The notes under the pieces were generated by a model. That model searched no databases and was not told the DNA's origin. It saw only the letters and a list, made by a program, of their open reading frames with translations. The translations under genes and the position numbers were made by a program. A stretch of 11,980 nucleotides of DNA. Origin: Caryophanales bacterium (lineage in GTDB: Bacteria > Bacillota_I > Bacilli_A > RFN20 > CAG-826). Positions 1 to 7,694 of this stretch are shown in pieces (positions within the stretch are counted from its first letter, which is position 1; each line of letters begins with the position of its first letter). The DNA is taken from assembly GCA_022781015.1 (NCBI GenBank), contig JALEUF010000152.1, forward strand, positions 1 to 11,980, given 5' to 3'.

Positions 1-982
1 AGATGCATCTAAAGGAATGACAGGTCTCAAATTAAAAGAGTTTGCATTGCATAATTTAGGGACGGCATCAAATCAAATAAAAGCTTATGAAAATGTTATA
101 AGCAAAGCAATGTCTGATTATTGTCATTATTATCCAAACGAGATGAAACCTGAAATGGATAATTATATTTCCTTTGTACAACGCTATAACAAAATAGTTA
201 ACGATGATTTAGCTAAACTCAGACCTGAAGTTGATAATGCAAAAGAAAAGTCCGAATTGGAGCTAAATGAGCATTTTATCAGTAAAATTAGACATGCTAT
301 CGAGAATGCTAGAAAAGACATAAAAGCATTGAACGACGTTTTAAAAAGGCATCCCTTTGGGACTGATAACGAAAGGTTTGAGTTCTATGCCTCTAAAAAG
401 AAAGATAAATTCCTTTCAGGTGTTTATCACATAGCGATGGAGACAAATCAAGATACTGTGGAAAATAATTTGTTTACCGAAGAGTTGGATTCTACTAGCA
501 AAGAAACGATGTCGCAGGTTTTTAAAGTGCTTTCTACAAACGACGATGATAATGAGTTTAAATGTTTAAGAAGAGATATATTAGACTACAGAAGTTATCT
601 AAATTATGATATCAAGATTAATATAAATAACAGCGATGACGCGCTTTTATATAGTAAGAACCAAGATTCAAAATCTGGTGGGGAAACTCAAACTCCGTTT
701 TATGCCTTAATTGCGGCTGCTTTCCAAAGCGTTGTTAGTCAACCGGAAAGAAACAAGCAATCGCCATGCTCCCTTGTTGTTTTCGATGAAGCTTTTAATA
801 ACATGGATGGAGAAAGAATCAAACAAATGCTTGAGTTCTATAAAGAATTGAATATTCAGTTAATTATTTCAGTTCCTTCATCGAGATTTGGATATATTTC
901 ACCTTACGCTGATAATATTATTTCTCTTGCGAAGGTCGGTAATAATGTCGCTGTGTTTGAATCGGTTAAGAAAGAGGCCTAA
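1..982 (+). CDS. jetC: Wadjet SMC-like ATPase JetC, C-terminal part (5' end outside window)
   Basis: This is the C-terminal end of an SMC/MukB-like ATPase. In Wadjet systems JetC forms a condensin-like loop-extruding complex with JetA and JetB that recognises small circular DNA, which JetD then cleaves. The frame is open to the window edge (first full codon at base 2), so the ATG at 17 is internal and residues here are counted from it. Residues 1-110 are charged and helical, consistent with returning coiled coil. The ABC signature SGGETQ lies at 220-225 and Walker B LVVFDEAF at 253-260 (Asp257, Glu258), followed by a D-loop-like NNMD. The Walker A motif must lie upstream of the window. The stop codon is two bases before the JetD-type gene, which argues for one operon and separates it from RecN- or SbcC-like proteins. 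The family call rests on motif order plus this neighbour. Confidence 0.87.
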   Translation, partial: DASKGMTGLKLKEFALHNLGTASNQIKAYENVISKAMSDYCHYYPNEMKPEMDNYISFVQRYNKIVNDDLAKLRPEVDNAKEKSELELNEHFISKIRHAIENARKDIKALNDVLKRHPFGTDNERFEFYASKKKDKFLSGVYHIAMETNQDTVENNLFTEELDSTSKETMSQVFKVLSTNDDDNEFKCLRRDILDYRSYLNYDIKININNSDDALLYSKNQDSKSGGETQTPFYALIAAAFQSVVSQPERNKQSPCSLVVFDEAFNNMDGERIKQMLEFYKELNIQLIISVPSSRFGYISPYADNIISLAKVGNNVAVFESVKKEA

Positions 983-984
983 AA

Positions 985-2169
985 ATGAATTTGGAAAATG
1001 AAATTCTAAATTCTTTGCTCAATTCTTATGAAAAAAGCATGGTATCAAAAGGACTTAATAAGGTCCGCAAAGATATAAAACTTGATATTACGAACGATAT
1101 TTTTGAAACATATAGAAATGATACAAGCGGAACACTAGATATAGTTATCGAGCGAATCAAAAGAGATGGCTTTGCAAATGCTATCTTTACTAGAGACGGT
1201 CAATTCCAATGTCTTGTTTTAAATTTGGAAAAGGATTCTATATCTAATTTATATAAGAAATTAGGGCGTATAGATCCAAATGATTTAATTAATGATTTTA
1301 TTGTCGAATTTGAAAATCAAAAGAATGGTTCGGACATTATTAAATCTTTTTCTATAAAAATGATAGAGTTGCTTAATGATAAAAAGTTATCTAGCGTGCA
1401 TCATTACGTTCAATCTCCGGATGAGATAAAGGTTATTTGTAAAGCCATTAACGCAATGTCAGATCTTGAAAATGATGTTCAGGAAAGAATATTTTGTGCA
1501 AAATTATTCTCGGATTCAAAAAGGTTTAATGAGCTTAGAGGGAAAATATCAAAAATTATTAGAGACTTTTCTAATGACCCATATGATGAAGAAGAAGATG
1601 TTATCGCTAGTATGGGAGTGATAAAAAATACTGCTTATGCATTTGTAAAAGGTAATATGAGCTTAAAAATAAATGATGAGACAATTGATCTTAGAAAATA
1701 TGGCGAACCACTGGCTTTGTCTGACTCAGCGATCAAGAATCTAGAAGTAATTAGCATCAATGCAAACAAACTTTTTACTGTTGAAAATTTGACATCGTTT
1801 GATGTGTTTAACGAAAAAGATTCAATCGTTTTATATCTTGGAGGGTTTCACAATAGGGTAAAACGAAATCTTATTGAAAAGATTTATAAGAAGTCTCCGA
1901 GTTTGACCTTTTACCATTATGGCGATATCGATGCAGGTGGCTTTTATATTCTTAATCATTTGAGAAACAAGACACATATAAATTTTGTTCCTTATAAAAT
2001 GGGTATTGAGGAACTAATTAAATATAGAAACAACTGTAAAAAATTGACCCAAAATGATAGAAAAAGATTGATAGCAATGTTGGACAATCCTGATTTTTCT
2101 GATTTTAAAGACACAATTCAATATATGCTTAATGAAAATATTAAGCTTGAACAAGAAGCCGAAAATTAA
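985..2169 (+). CDS. jetD: Wadjet nuclease subunit JetD (DUF2220, TOPRIM)
   Basis: This 394-residue protein is the nuclease subunit that cleaves DNA handled by the JetABC motor. The N-terminal half (about 1-240) has no motif I can name and probably makes the partner-binding and winged-helix-like part. The C-terminal half is a DUF2220/TOPRIM fold: a conserved Glu in VEN (Glu267), a beta strand ending in a Gly pair (LYLGGF, 283-288), the acidic metal-binding pair in HYGDIDAGG (Asp314, Asp316), and the KLEQE tail typical of the family (387-391). The catalytic residues all appear present, so the protein looks intact. The start at 985 is supported by AAAGAGG at 971-977, seven bases upstream and inside the end of jetC, which suggests coupled translation. 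A DUF262-HNH gene follows after 27 bases. Confidence 0.9.
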   Translation: MNLENEILNSLLNSYEKSMVSKGLNKVRKDIKLDITNDIFETYRNDTSGTLDIVIERIKRDGFANAIFTRDGQFQCLVLNLEKDSISNLYKKLGRIDPNDLINDFIVEFENQKNGSDIIKSFSIKMIELLNDKKLSSVHHYVQSPDEIKVICKAINAMSDLENDVQERIFCAKLFSDSKRFNELRGKISKIIRDFSNDPYDEEEDVIASMGVIKNTAYAFVKGNMSLKINDETIDLRKYGEPLALSDSAIKNLEVISINANKLFTVENLTSFDVFNEKDSIVLYLGGFHNRVKRNLIEKIYKKSPSLTFYHYGDIDAGGFYILNHLRNKTHINFVPYKMGIEELIKYRNNCKKLTQNDRKRLIAMLDNPDFSDFKDTIQYMLNENIKLEQEAEN

Positions 2170-2196
2170 TTTATATATGATGAGTGGAGGGAATTT

Positions 2197-3849
2197 ATGA
2201 AGAAACTCAATATAGAAAAAATGGATTATGATGTTGATAAGTTTGATACTTGGGAATCTAAAGGCAAATTAAATTTAAGCCCTGAATATCAACGCGATTT
2301 CGTTTATTCCGTATCCCAATCCTCCAAATTGATTGAATCATCTTTGATGGGCATTCCTCTTCCTACAATTTATTTATGCGAAGAAGATAATGGCAATTAT
2401 TCTATCATCGACGGGCAGCAAAGAATTACCTCTTTTTTGAAATTTAAAAGAAACGAGTTTGCGTTAAAAGATTTGACCAATAAAGATTTGGTGTCTTTGA
2501 ATGGCAAATTTTATCGTGATTTGAATGGCGAAGAGCAAAATGCTGTTGATGAAACTACATTTAGAACAATCATTATCTTAAAAGATTCTGCAGATTCTAA
2601 ATATGATATTTTTGAAAGATTGAATCGTGGGGCTGTTTCGTTAAAAGAACAAGAATTAAGAAACTGCGTTTATCGTGGCCCGTATAACAGTATGATCAAT
2701 ACGCTTGCAGAGAATAAACTTCTTGGAAAGATGTTCTATAAAGAAAATAAAAGAATGGCATTTCAAGAATATATTTTGCGTGTTTTTGCGTTGAGAAACT
2801 ATACGAGTTTTAACCAAGGTATGAAATCTTTCTTTAATAAATATATGAGACTCCACCAAAATGATGATGATAAATCTATAGAAAAGGATAGAAAATATTT
2901 CACCAATACTTTAAGCATTGTTAATCAAGTTCTTGGAGATGATGCGTTTGCCGCCATAGATTTTGATAAGAAAATTAAATTAAATAAGTTCAGTGCCACT
3001 TTCTTGGATTCAATTATGATTCCTTTTGGGATGTTCGATAAAACAAAACTTATTGCCAAAAAAGACGCAATTAAAGACGCAATCAATAACTTAAAATTCC
3101 ATGATGATAATTACCATATGGCTACATACGTCGCTACTGGCAATAAAGAAAACGTTATTACTCGTATTAACTTGGTTTATATGGTTCTTTTAAATGTCCT
3201 CGGTGAAGAGGGCCTAACCAATAATGCACGTATGTTTCCTCCAGAATGGAAAGAACCATTAGCAAGAAAACAAAACTATATTTGTCCTCTTTGTAGGAAT
3301 AAAATGGATAATCTTGATGAATGTGTCATTGATCATATTTTGCCTTTTAGCAAAGGCGGTTTAACCATTTGGGAAAACGCACAAACCGTTCACAAACAAT
3401 GTAATTTACATAAGAGCAACAAGACAAATTTGACTTTAGAAGATATATACGGAAAACCTTCCGAGGGGCAAAAGGTAATCAAATTAAGCGAAGAAACTTC
3501 TGTTGCTTGGTGCAAACCTGACTATCTTTTGTACAAAAACAAAGCAAAAAAAGTCCATGATTTCCATGAATTGTTAGAAGCATACGTAAATTTGCTAGTA
3601 GGTATTGATGCTGAAAAATTTGCAGAATTAGCGGAAAGGCCTTTCAAATTAACTAAACAATCTAGGCCTTATATTTCACATGAAAATACTGGTATGTACC
3701 TTCCAATTGAGGTGGTTCCTGGTACTTTTGTAGAAACCGGTAGTATTGGTGGAGACAGAACTCTTTGGTATATGAGAGAGTTGGCTAAGGAATTTGGACT
3801 AAATCCTGATGATATATCCTTCTCTTTGGTCATGGAGAATAGTGATTGA
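2197..3849 (+). CDS. DUF262-HNH fusion endonuclease, probable defence protein
   Basis: This 550-residue protein probably acts in restriction of foreign DNA, as do GmrSD-type and SspE-like enzymes that carry DUF262. The N-terminal DUF262 domain (about 10-200) has the ParB/Srx-like IDGQQR at 71-76 and the FERLNRG block at 139-145, both intact. An HNH nuclease follows at about 355-415: CPLC (363-366), IDHI with catalytic His380, Asn394, His399 and Cys402-Asn403. The final 130 residues contain no domain I recognise. The HNH stands where GmrSD proteins have DUF1524. A strong GGAGGG at 2186-2191, five bases before the ATG, fixes the start. The gene lies 27 bases after jetD with no terminator between them, so it is probably co-transcribed with Wadjet. 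The target (modified or unmodified DNA) cannot be read from the sequence. Confidence 0.88.
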   Translation: MKKLNIEKMDYDVDKFDTWESKGKLNLSPEYQRDFVYSVSQSSKLIESSLMGIPLPTIYLCEEDNGNYSIIDGQQRITSFLKFKRNEFALKDLTNKDLVSLNGKFYRDLNGEEQNAVDETTFRTIIILKDSADSKYDIFERLNRGAVSLKEQELRNCVYRGPYNSMINTLAENKLLGKMFYKENKRMAFQEYILRVFALRNYTSFNQGMKSFFNKYMRLHQNDDDKSIEKDRKYFTNTLSIVNQVLGDDAFAAIDFDKKIKLNKFSATFLDSIMIPFGMFDKTKLIAKKDAIKDAINNLKFHDDNYHMATYVATGNKENVITRINLVYMVLLNVLGEEGLTNNARMFPPEWKEPLARKQNYICPLCRNKMDNLDECVIDHILPFSKGGLTIWENAQTVHKQCNLHKSNKTNLTLEDIYGKPSEGQKVIKLSEETSVAWCKPDYLLYKNKAKKVHDFHELLEAYVNLLVGIDAEKFAELAERPFKLTKQSRPYISHENTGMYLPIEVVPGTFVETGSIGGDRTLWYMRELAKEFGLNPDDISFSLVMENSD

Positions 3850-3888
3850 TAAAATCTATTTTGATATCGTCTCAATCTTTCCTTAAAC

Positions 3889-3909
3889 AGCCTATAAATG
3901 GCTATTTTT
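3889..3909 (+). terminator. Weak terminator after the defence operon
   Basis: A short AGCC/GGCT stem with a seven-base loop is followed by A and five T residues, 40 bases after the DUF262-HNH stop. The stem is only four base pairs, so this is a tentative call supported mainly by position between the operon end and the next promoter. Confidence 0.4.
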
Positions 3910-3922
3910 AGGCATTTATTAA

Positions 3923-3931
3923 TGTTAAAAT
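3923..3931 (+). promoter_or_regulatory. Extended -10 promoter for the secreted protein/lipoprotein unit
   Basis: TGTTAAAAT matches an extended -10 (TG, one base, TAAAAT). No convincing -35 hexamer is visible 17 bases upstream, which extended -10 promoters can tolerate. It lies 21 bases before the ATG at 3953 and just upstream of the Shine-Dalgarno sequence at 3942-3947. Confidence 0.5.
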
Positions 3932-3952
3932 ACCTTTGATTAAGGAGTTAAA

Positions 3953-4543
3953 ATGAAGAAATCCATCTTACTTGTACCTCTACTTGCTTTAGGAGGTACT
4001 CTTTCTAGCAATATAAATATGATTGAAGACATTAGCCCATCTATTAACGAAGAAATCAAAAAGGTTGATTCTAATGAAGGAATTACAACTATTACGATGA
4101 AAGAATTCACCGAATTCCTATCTACAAAGAAAGAACATTATCCATTATCGGATGAATTTATTGAAAAATATCAACAAACTAGCGGAGGTTATCTAGACAC
4201 CGCTAGAAATATGGGTTTACTAGTAGATAAAGAACAACATGAACCAAACCAGAAATGGCATTTCTTTACTTCTTGGTTTGATGCTTCTATTGCAGATGGA
4301 ACAGTTAAATTAACTGATGATCCTAAAAATGTTGTCTATAATAGGCTTCTTTGTCCTGAATTATTATTATGGATATTTGAGGCTAGTGGGGTAAATCCAG
4401 TCAAAGTAAGAAAAGCCAAAGAAGTTGCAGAAGCTGGTAAAGCAAGTGGGGCTAGAGTAGCTACAATCGCTAGCAATATGAGAAAAGAAGTCCCATATGA
4501 AGATATCTATAACAATGTAGTTAAATATCTAGAGGCTAAATAA
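3953..4543 (+). CDS. Small probably secreted protein of unknown function
   Basis: I do not recognise a function. The 196-residue product begins with a Lys-Lys n-region and a hydrophobic stretch (about 5-17), which looks like a signal peptide. There is no Cys near it, so it is not a lipoprotein, and the cleavage site is unclear. The remainder is hydrophilic and probably mostly helical. A compact block at about 100-147 (KWHFFTSWF, then VVYNRLLCPELLLWIFEASG) has the look of a conserved domain core and holds the only Cys (134). I have a vague, unchecked memory of similar blocks in small cytoplasmic or phage-linked proteins, so a mere hydrophobic N-terminus is an alternative to true export. AAGGAG at 3942-3947, five bases before the ATG, supports the start. 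The lipoprotein gene begins one base after its stop, so the two are almost certainly co-expressed. Confidence 0.75.
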   Translation: MKKSILLVPLLALGGTLSSNINMIEDISPSINEEIKKVDSNEGITTITMKEFTEFLSTKKEHYPLSDEFIEKYQQTSGGYLDTARNMGLLVDKEQHEPNQKWHFFTSWFDASIADGTVKLTDDPKNVVYNRLLCPELLLWIFEASGVNPVKVRKAKEVAEAGKASGARVATIASNMRKEVPYEDIYNNVVKYLEAK

Positions 4544-4544
4544 G

Positions 4545-6542
4545 ATGAAAACAAAGAATATAGTTTTAATATTATCCTCTTTATTCTTATTAAGCGGATG
4601 TAATAGTAATAAGTCTTCTTCTAAAGAATCCGATTCTACTTTTATTGATACAGAAGATTCTTCTAAAATAACTACCACGGAAGAAGTAACAACTGAAACG
4701 AGTACAACATCAAGTGAAATCTCTTCAACTGAATCAAACTCATCTACATCAATTTCTAGTTATCTAGATTATTATAAAGTAAGTGTAATAGATAATAAGG
4801 ATATAGAAATAAGTGGATTAGACTCTTCTTATCAAGAAGGAACTAATGTAACTTTTACTATATCCATATTAAATAATAATAAGCAAATAAAAGAAGTCAG
4901 GATGAATGAAGAGATACTAACCTCATCTAATAATATCTATTCTTTTATCATGCCTAATATGGATGTAACTATAGAAGTCATATTAAGTGATAAAGAAGTA
5001 GAAGAAAAATATTCTACTACCTATGACATCAAATATGATTTAGGGACTAGGAAAACTGCTAAAAAGATAGAGACTAGCGAACAATTATATTCTTGCTTCC
5101 AAAAGAGCGACGATAATCTAAATATAATCGAATCCGTCTCTTCTTTTGAACTTATCTATGGAGGTGGTAATGGGGGTAAAGGCGAAACAAATTGGTATAA
5201 AGGAGATATGCTTAAATTTGGTACGACTAGTGTTGATGGATATCTATCTCTATCATTAAAGAAACAAGTTAATAAAGTCAAATTGACTGGCTATGTTTAT
5301 GATCAAGCCTGCAAATTAAAAGTAGGCGATGTAAACGGAACTAATGCAAAAGAAGAAATATGTTCTTCCATGAATGAAGTATCTAAGGATATTGTTAATT
5401 CTAATTCGGTCACTAGCCTCGAAATTGAATTCGAACCAACTTCAAATCTAAAGATAGAGACATTGAATAAGAAACCCTTATTTCTAACTTCTATTGAATT
5501 TGGCTTATCAGGAGTTGATGCAAATAAATATAGCGTCACCTGGAAAAACTATGATGGTACTATATTAAAAGTAGATAATGATGTAATTGAAGGAAGTATT
5601 CCGGTTTATGAAGGCAAAACCCCAACTAAGCCAAATGAAGGCGATAAAGCCTATAAATTTATAGGTTGGGAACCTGAAATAACTAATATTTATCAAGATA
5701 GCGAATATACTGCTAAATTTGCTGAGCTAACATATAAAAACCCTGAGATTGATTATTCTCCTATATTAAGTAGCGATTCTAAGTATATTGAATATGGATT
5801 TTATCCCCAAAGCCATGTTAAAGATGAGACCCTTATTTCCAGATTAGAAGTAACATCAACTTTAGCATCTAATGGATATTATGTACTTGATGATGAATTC
5901 TATATAAAAGAAACTGCCAAAGTATTTAATAATGAGAAATATGAATTTAATGATGGAACATCTATTTCTAATGGCTCTTCCTATTGGTTTAAATGCGAAA
6001 GAATCAAATGGAATATCATTAATAAAGTAGATAATAGATATACCTTATTAGCAAGTTCTCTTTTAGATGCTTCTATTTATTATAAGGATTATGAAAATAG
6101 AACGCTTGATGGCAAGGATATCCTTCCTAACGATTATTCTTATAGCAACATTAGATCTTTTCTAAATGATTCTTTCTTAAATGAAGCCTTTGCCTTTAAT
6201 TCTTCTTCTATTGTCGATACTTCTATTGAAGGAAATACCGACAAGATATTCTTATTATCAAAAGAAGATTATAAGAATATTGATTATGGATTTGTTAATG
6301 AAGAAACTGCTAGCTTAACTAGGGAATGTAAGACTAGCGATTATTCTAGAATTAGGGGTGCTTGGTATAATACTGGCAATAAAAATGCTTCATTAAAATA
6401 TAATGGAACATACTGGACTAGAAGTGCTTCATCTAACTTTAGCTATGCTGCAGTTAATATAAATTCAGCTGGATTTATTAGTGAATATGCAGTTGATGGG
6501 ACTAGCCATTGCATTAGGCCATCTATTAATATTTCCTTATAA
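4545..6542 (+). CDS. Large surface lipoprotein with bacterial-repeat and DUF6273-like domains
   Basis: This 665-residue protein should be anchored outside the membrane. It has a lipoprotein signal with lipobox LSGC (Cys19), then a low-complexity Ser/Thr/Glu stalk (about 20-72). Residues about 75-148 look like a Flg_new_2-type bacterial repeat (ending in MPNMDVTIEV). About 165-322 is a Gly-rich, beta-type domain I cannot name. About 328-394 resembles an InlB B-repeat/Listeria-Bacteroides repeat (YKFIGWEPEI, then YTAKF). About 412-665 resembles DUF6273, with YGFYPQS, YWFKCERIKW, IRSFLNDSFL, and YWTRSAS near the end followed by CIRPSINISL. The domain calls come from memory of the families. The architecture suggests adhesion or surface binding, but no enzymatic site is visible. 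The ATG is one base after the upstream stop, with AGAGG at 4531-4535 inside the previous gene, so translation is probably coupled. Confidence 0.82.
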   Translation: MKTKNIVLILSSLFLLSGCNSNKSSSKESDSTFIDTEDSSKITTTEEVTTETSTTSSEISSTESNSSTSISSYLDYYKVSVIDNKDIEISGLDSSYQEGTNVTFTISILNNNKQIKEVRMNEEILTSSNNIYSFIMPNMDVTIEVILSDKEVEEKYSTTYDIKYDLGTRKTAKKIETSEQLYSCFQKSDDNLNIIESVSSFELIYGGGNGGKGETNWYKGDMLKFGTTSVDGYLSLSLKKQVNKVKLTGYVYDQACKLKVGDVNGTNAKEEICSSMNEVSKDIVNSNSVTSLEIEFEPTSNLKIETLNKKPLFLTSIEFGLSGVDANKYSVTWKNYDGTILKVDNDVIEGSIPVYEGKTPTKPNEGDKAYKFIGWEPEITNIYQDSEYTAKFAELTYKNPEIDYSPILSSDSKYIEYGFYPQSHVKDETLISRLEVTSTLASNGYYVLDDEFYIKETAKVFNNEKYEFNDGTSISNGSSYWFKCERIKWNIINKVDNRYTLLASSLLDASIYYKDYENRTLDGKDILPNDYSYSNIRSFLNDSFLNEAFAFNSSSIVDTSIEGNTDKIFLLSKEDYKNIDYGFVNEETASLTRECKTSDYSRIRGAWYNTGNKNASLKYNGTYWTRSASSNFSYAAVNINSAGFISEYAVDGTSHCIRPSINISL

Positions 6543-6610
6543 ATAATCATGTTGTTATGAGAAAAGGATAAAAGAAAATAAAAGATAGGCTTAAGGATGC
6601 TTTCTAATAA

Positions 6611-6626
6611 GAGATTTTTTAATCTC
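6611..6626 (+). terminator. Possible terminator after the lipoprotein gene
   Basis: GAGATT and AATCTC form a six-pair stem around a TTTT loop, about 70 bases after the lipoprotein stop. The downstream tract is pyrimidine-rich but is not a clean T run, so the call is weak. Confidence 0.35.
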
Positions 6627-6750
6627 CTTCTTAAATTTCTTCTATTTTGCTAACCTAAATCTAGTTTATTTAGCATGGGAAAAGAATTAAAATCATTACA
6701 AGTCTTAAAAATCATAATAAAATTTAGAATTTAAAATTATCGTTATCATC

Positions 6751-6812
6751 GTAACTTTTATCGGTCGCAACCAAAAGTTGCGGAAATGAAAAGCAGACTT
6801 TCTAGCGCAACT
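6751..6812 (+). promoter_or_regulatory. CGCAAC/GTTGCG leader or operator upstream of the XRE regulator
   Basis: CGCAAC (6766-6771), GTTGCG (6777-6782) and a second CGCAAC (6806-6811) lie 39-85 bases before the ATG. As DNA, the first two make a perfect 17-bp dyad that could be an operator for the downstream regulator. As RNA, two exclusive hairpins are possible: GTAACTTTT (6751-6759) with AAAAGTTGC (6773-6781), or AGTTGCG (6776-6782) with CGCAACT (6806-6812). The sequence alone does not decide between these readings. Confidence 0.5.
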
Positions 6813-6850
6813 AAATAACTTTGAATAGTATTTGATTAGAGGTAGCAAAC

Positions 6851-7513
6851 ATGAACATTGAAATTGCAAACAAATTAGTCGAATTAAGAAAAAAGAATGG
6901 CTATTCCCAAGAAGAATTAGCCGCCAAGCTTGGATTATCTAGACAAGCAATATCTAAATGGGAACGCGCGGAAGCAAGCCCAGATACAGATAACCTTATT
7001 TGCCTAGCTAAGTTATACGGGGTCTCATTAGATGAATTATTAAAGAATGATGATGATGTTGAAACTATTGTCAAAGAACAAATGAATTCTAATGAAGAAA
7101 AATCTAATGAGATATCCGCTGAACAAAAAGAAGAAAATCCTAGAATAAGGAAACTTAGGATAATCGAGGCTATAGTTTCTTCTATATTGACTCTTCTTGT
7201 TACGATTATCTATATAACATTAGGATGTCTATTCGATGCATCTATGCCTGACCCAATGGTCTGGAAATATCTTTGGGTTCTATATTTTATAATCCCATTG
7301 TTCTCTAGCATTTATGAAACAATAATATTTAAGAAATTCGAATGTCTTGATGTAGCCATAATTATGTCTGCATTAATAATCTTCTTTACTCTAGGATTCT
7401 TCCTAGGTGCATGGCATCCAGGATGGGTAGTATTCTTATTGATTCCAACATTTGCAGGTATTGCAGGTCCAATAGACAAAGCCATATCTGCTTCTAAAGA
7501 AAAAGATAAGTAA
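6851..7513 (+). CDS. XRE-family regulator with C-terminal membrane domain
   Basis: This 220-residue protein joins a DNA-binding head to a membrane domain. Residues about 5-64 form a Cro/CI-type HTH (LRKKNGYSQEELA, then LSRQAISKWERA, ending in YGVSLDELL). A charged, Glu/Asn-rich linker (about 65-95) follows. Four hydrophobic segments come next, at roughly 101-127, 136-156, 168-190 and 192-211, so the regulator is probably tethered to the membrane and could sense envelope or membrane conditions. Such membrane-bound XRE proteins are common in Bacillota, but the signal and targets are generally unknown. AGAGG at 6838-6842, eight bases before the ATG, supports the start. The gene is monocistronic, with a good terminator at 7531. 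The CGCAAC elements upstream suggest autoregulation, which is inference. Confidence 0.85.
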   Translation: MNIEIANKLVELRKKNGYSQEELAAKLGLSRQAISKWERAEASPDTDNLICLAKLYGVSLDELLKNDDDVETIVKEQMNSNEEKSNEISAEQKEENPRIRKLRIIEAIVSSILTLLVTIIYITLGCLFDASMPDPMVWKYLWVLYFIIPLFSSIYETIIFKKFECLDVAIIMSALIIFFTLGFFLGAWHPGWVVFLLIPTFAGIAGPIDKAISASKEKDK

Positions 7514-7530
7514 TAATCAAATAATAGCTT

Positions 7531-7554
7531 AAGGCAGGGAAACCTGTCTTTTTT
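7531..7554 (+). terminator. Intrinsic terminator after the XRE-type gene
   Basis: AAGGCAGG and CCTGTCTT form an eight-pair stem (one G-T pair) around a GAAA tetraloop and lead straight into a T tract. It starts 17 bases after the stop codon. Confidence 0.88.
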
Positions 7555-7626
7555 GCTACTTTTCTAAAGGGAAAGGCATGCTAATCTTAAATTTGCTTAA
7601 ATAACGAAATAGCCTAGTTTTAATAC

Positions 7627-7655
7627 TTGCACTATCTAGTAATGAAAACTAGAAT
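7627..7655 (+). promoter_or_regulatory. Promoter of degV
   Basis: TTGCAC (-35, 7627-7632) and TAGAAT (-10, 7650-7655) are separated by exactly 17 bases, close to the sigma-A consensus. The expected start of transcription near 7662 gives a leader of about 33 bases containing a full AGGAGG. Confidence 0.75.
7635..7653 (+). promoter_or_regulatory. CTAGTA/AACTAG dyad inside the degV promoter
   Basis: CTAGTA-N5-AACTAG (core 7636-7652) is a 17-bp inverted repeat with one mismatched pair per arm. It sits in the spacer and overlaps the -10, a position fit for a repressor. Its layout resembles the TTAGTA-N5-TACTAA dyad of FapR operators, but the outer bases differ and CTAG is common in this DNA, so the assignment is tentative. 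Confidence 0.4.
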
Positions 7656-7694
7656 GATATTAGAAATAGCTTGTTCGTTTTTAGGAGGTAAATT

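Larger units (their letters stand above)
6543..6850 (+). other. 308-base intergenic region before the XRE-type regulator
   Basis: No gene is visible. The first part holds a weak terminator-like hairpin (6611-6626) and a CTAAAT/ATTTAG hairpin (6655-6673). The middle (about 6675-6745) is very AT-rich, with several possible -10 hexamers but no promoter I can choose with confidence. The last 100 bases contain the CGCAAC/GTTGCG elements described separately, then AGAGG at 6838-6842 before the regulator. Confidence 0.6.

Noticed and set aside
17..19. ATG at 17 as the true start of the JetC-type gene
   Set aside because: The frame is open to the window edge, there is no ribosome binding site before it, and the protein would lack Walker A and half its coiled coil. 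It is an internal Met of a truncated gene.
2656..2859. Antisense open frame inside the DUF262-HNH gene, and similar minus-strand frames at 3669, 5303, 8114, 8931, 11185 and 11473
   Set aside because: They lie opposite well-supported genes, have no ribosome binding site that I can see, and their translations lack any recognisable domain.
3847..3849. Mycoplasma genetic code (TGA as Trp), suggested by the low G+C
   Set aside because: The DUF262-HNH gene ends at TGA at a sensible length and Trp is encoded by TGG throughout, so the standard bacterial code applies.
4620..4760. Ser/Thr-rich coding stretch as a DNA tandem repeat
   Set aside because: The bias is at the amino acid level; no regular repeat unit is visible, and such stalks are usual after a lipobox.
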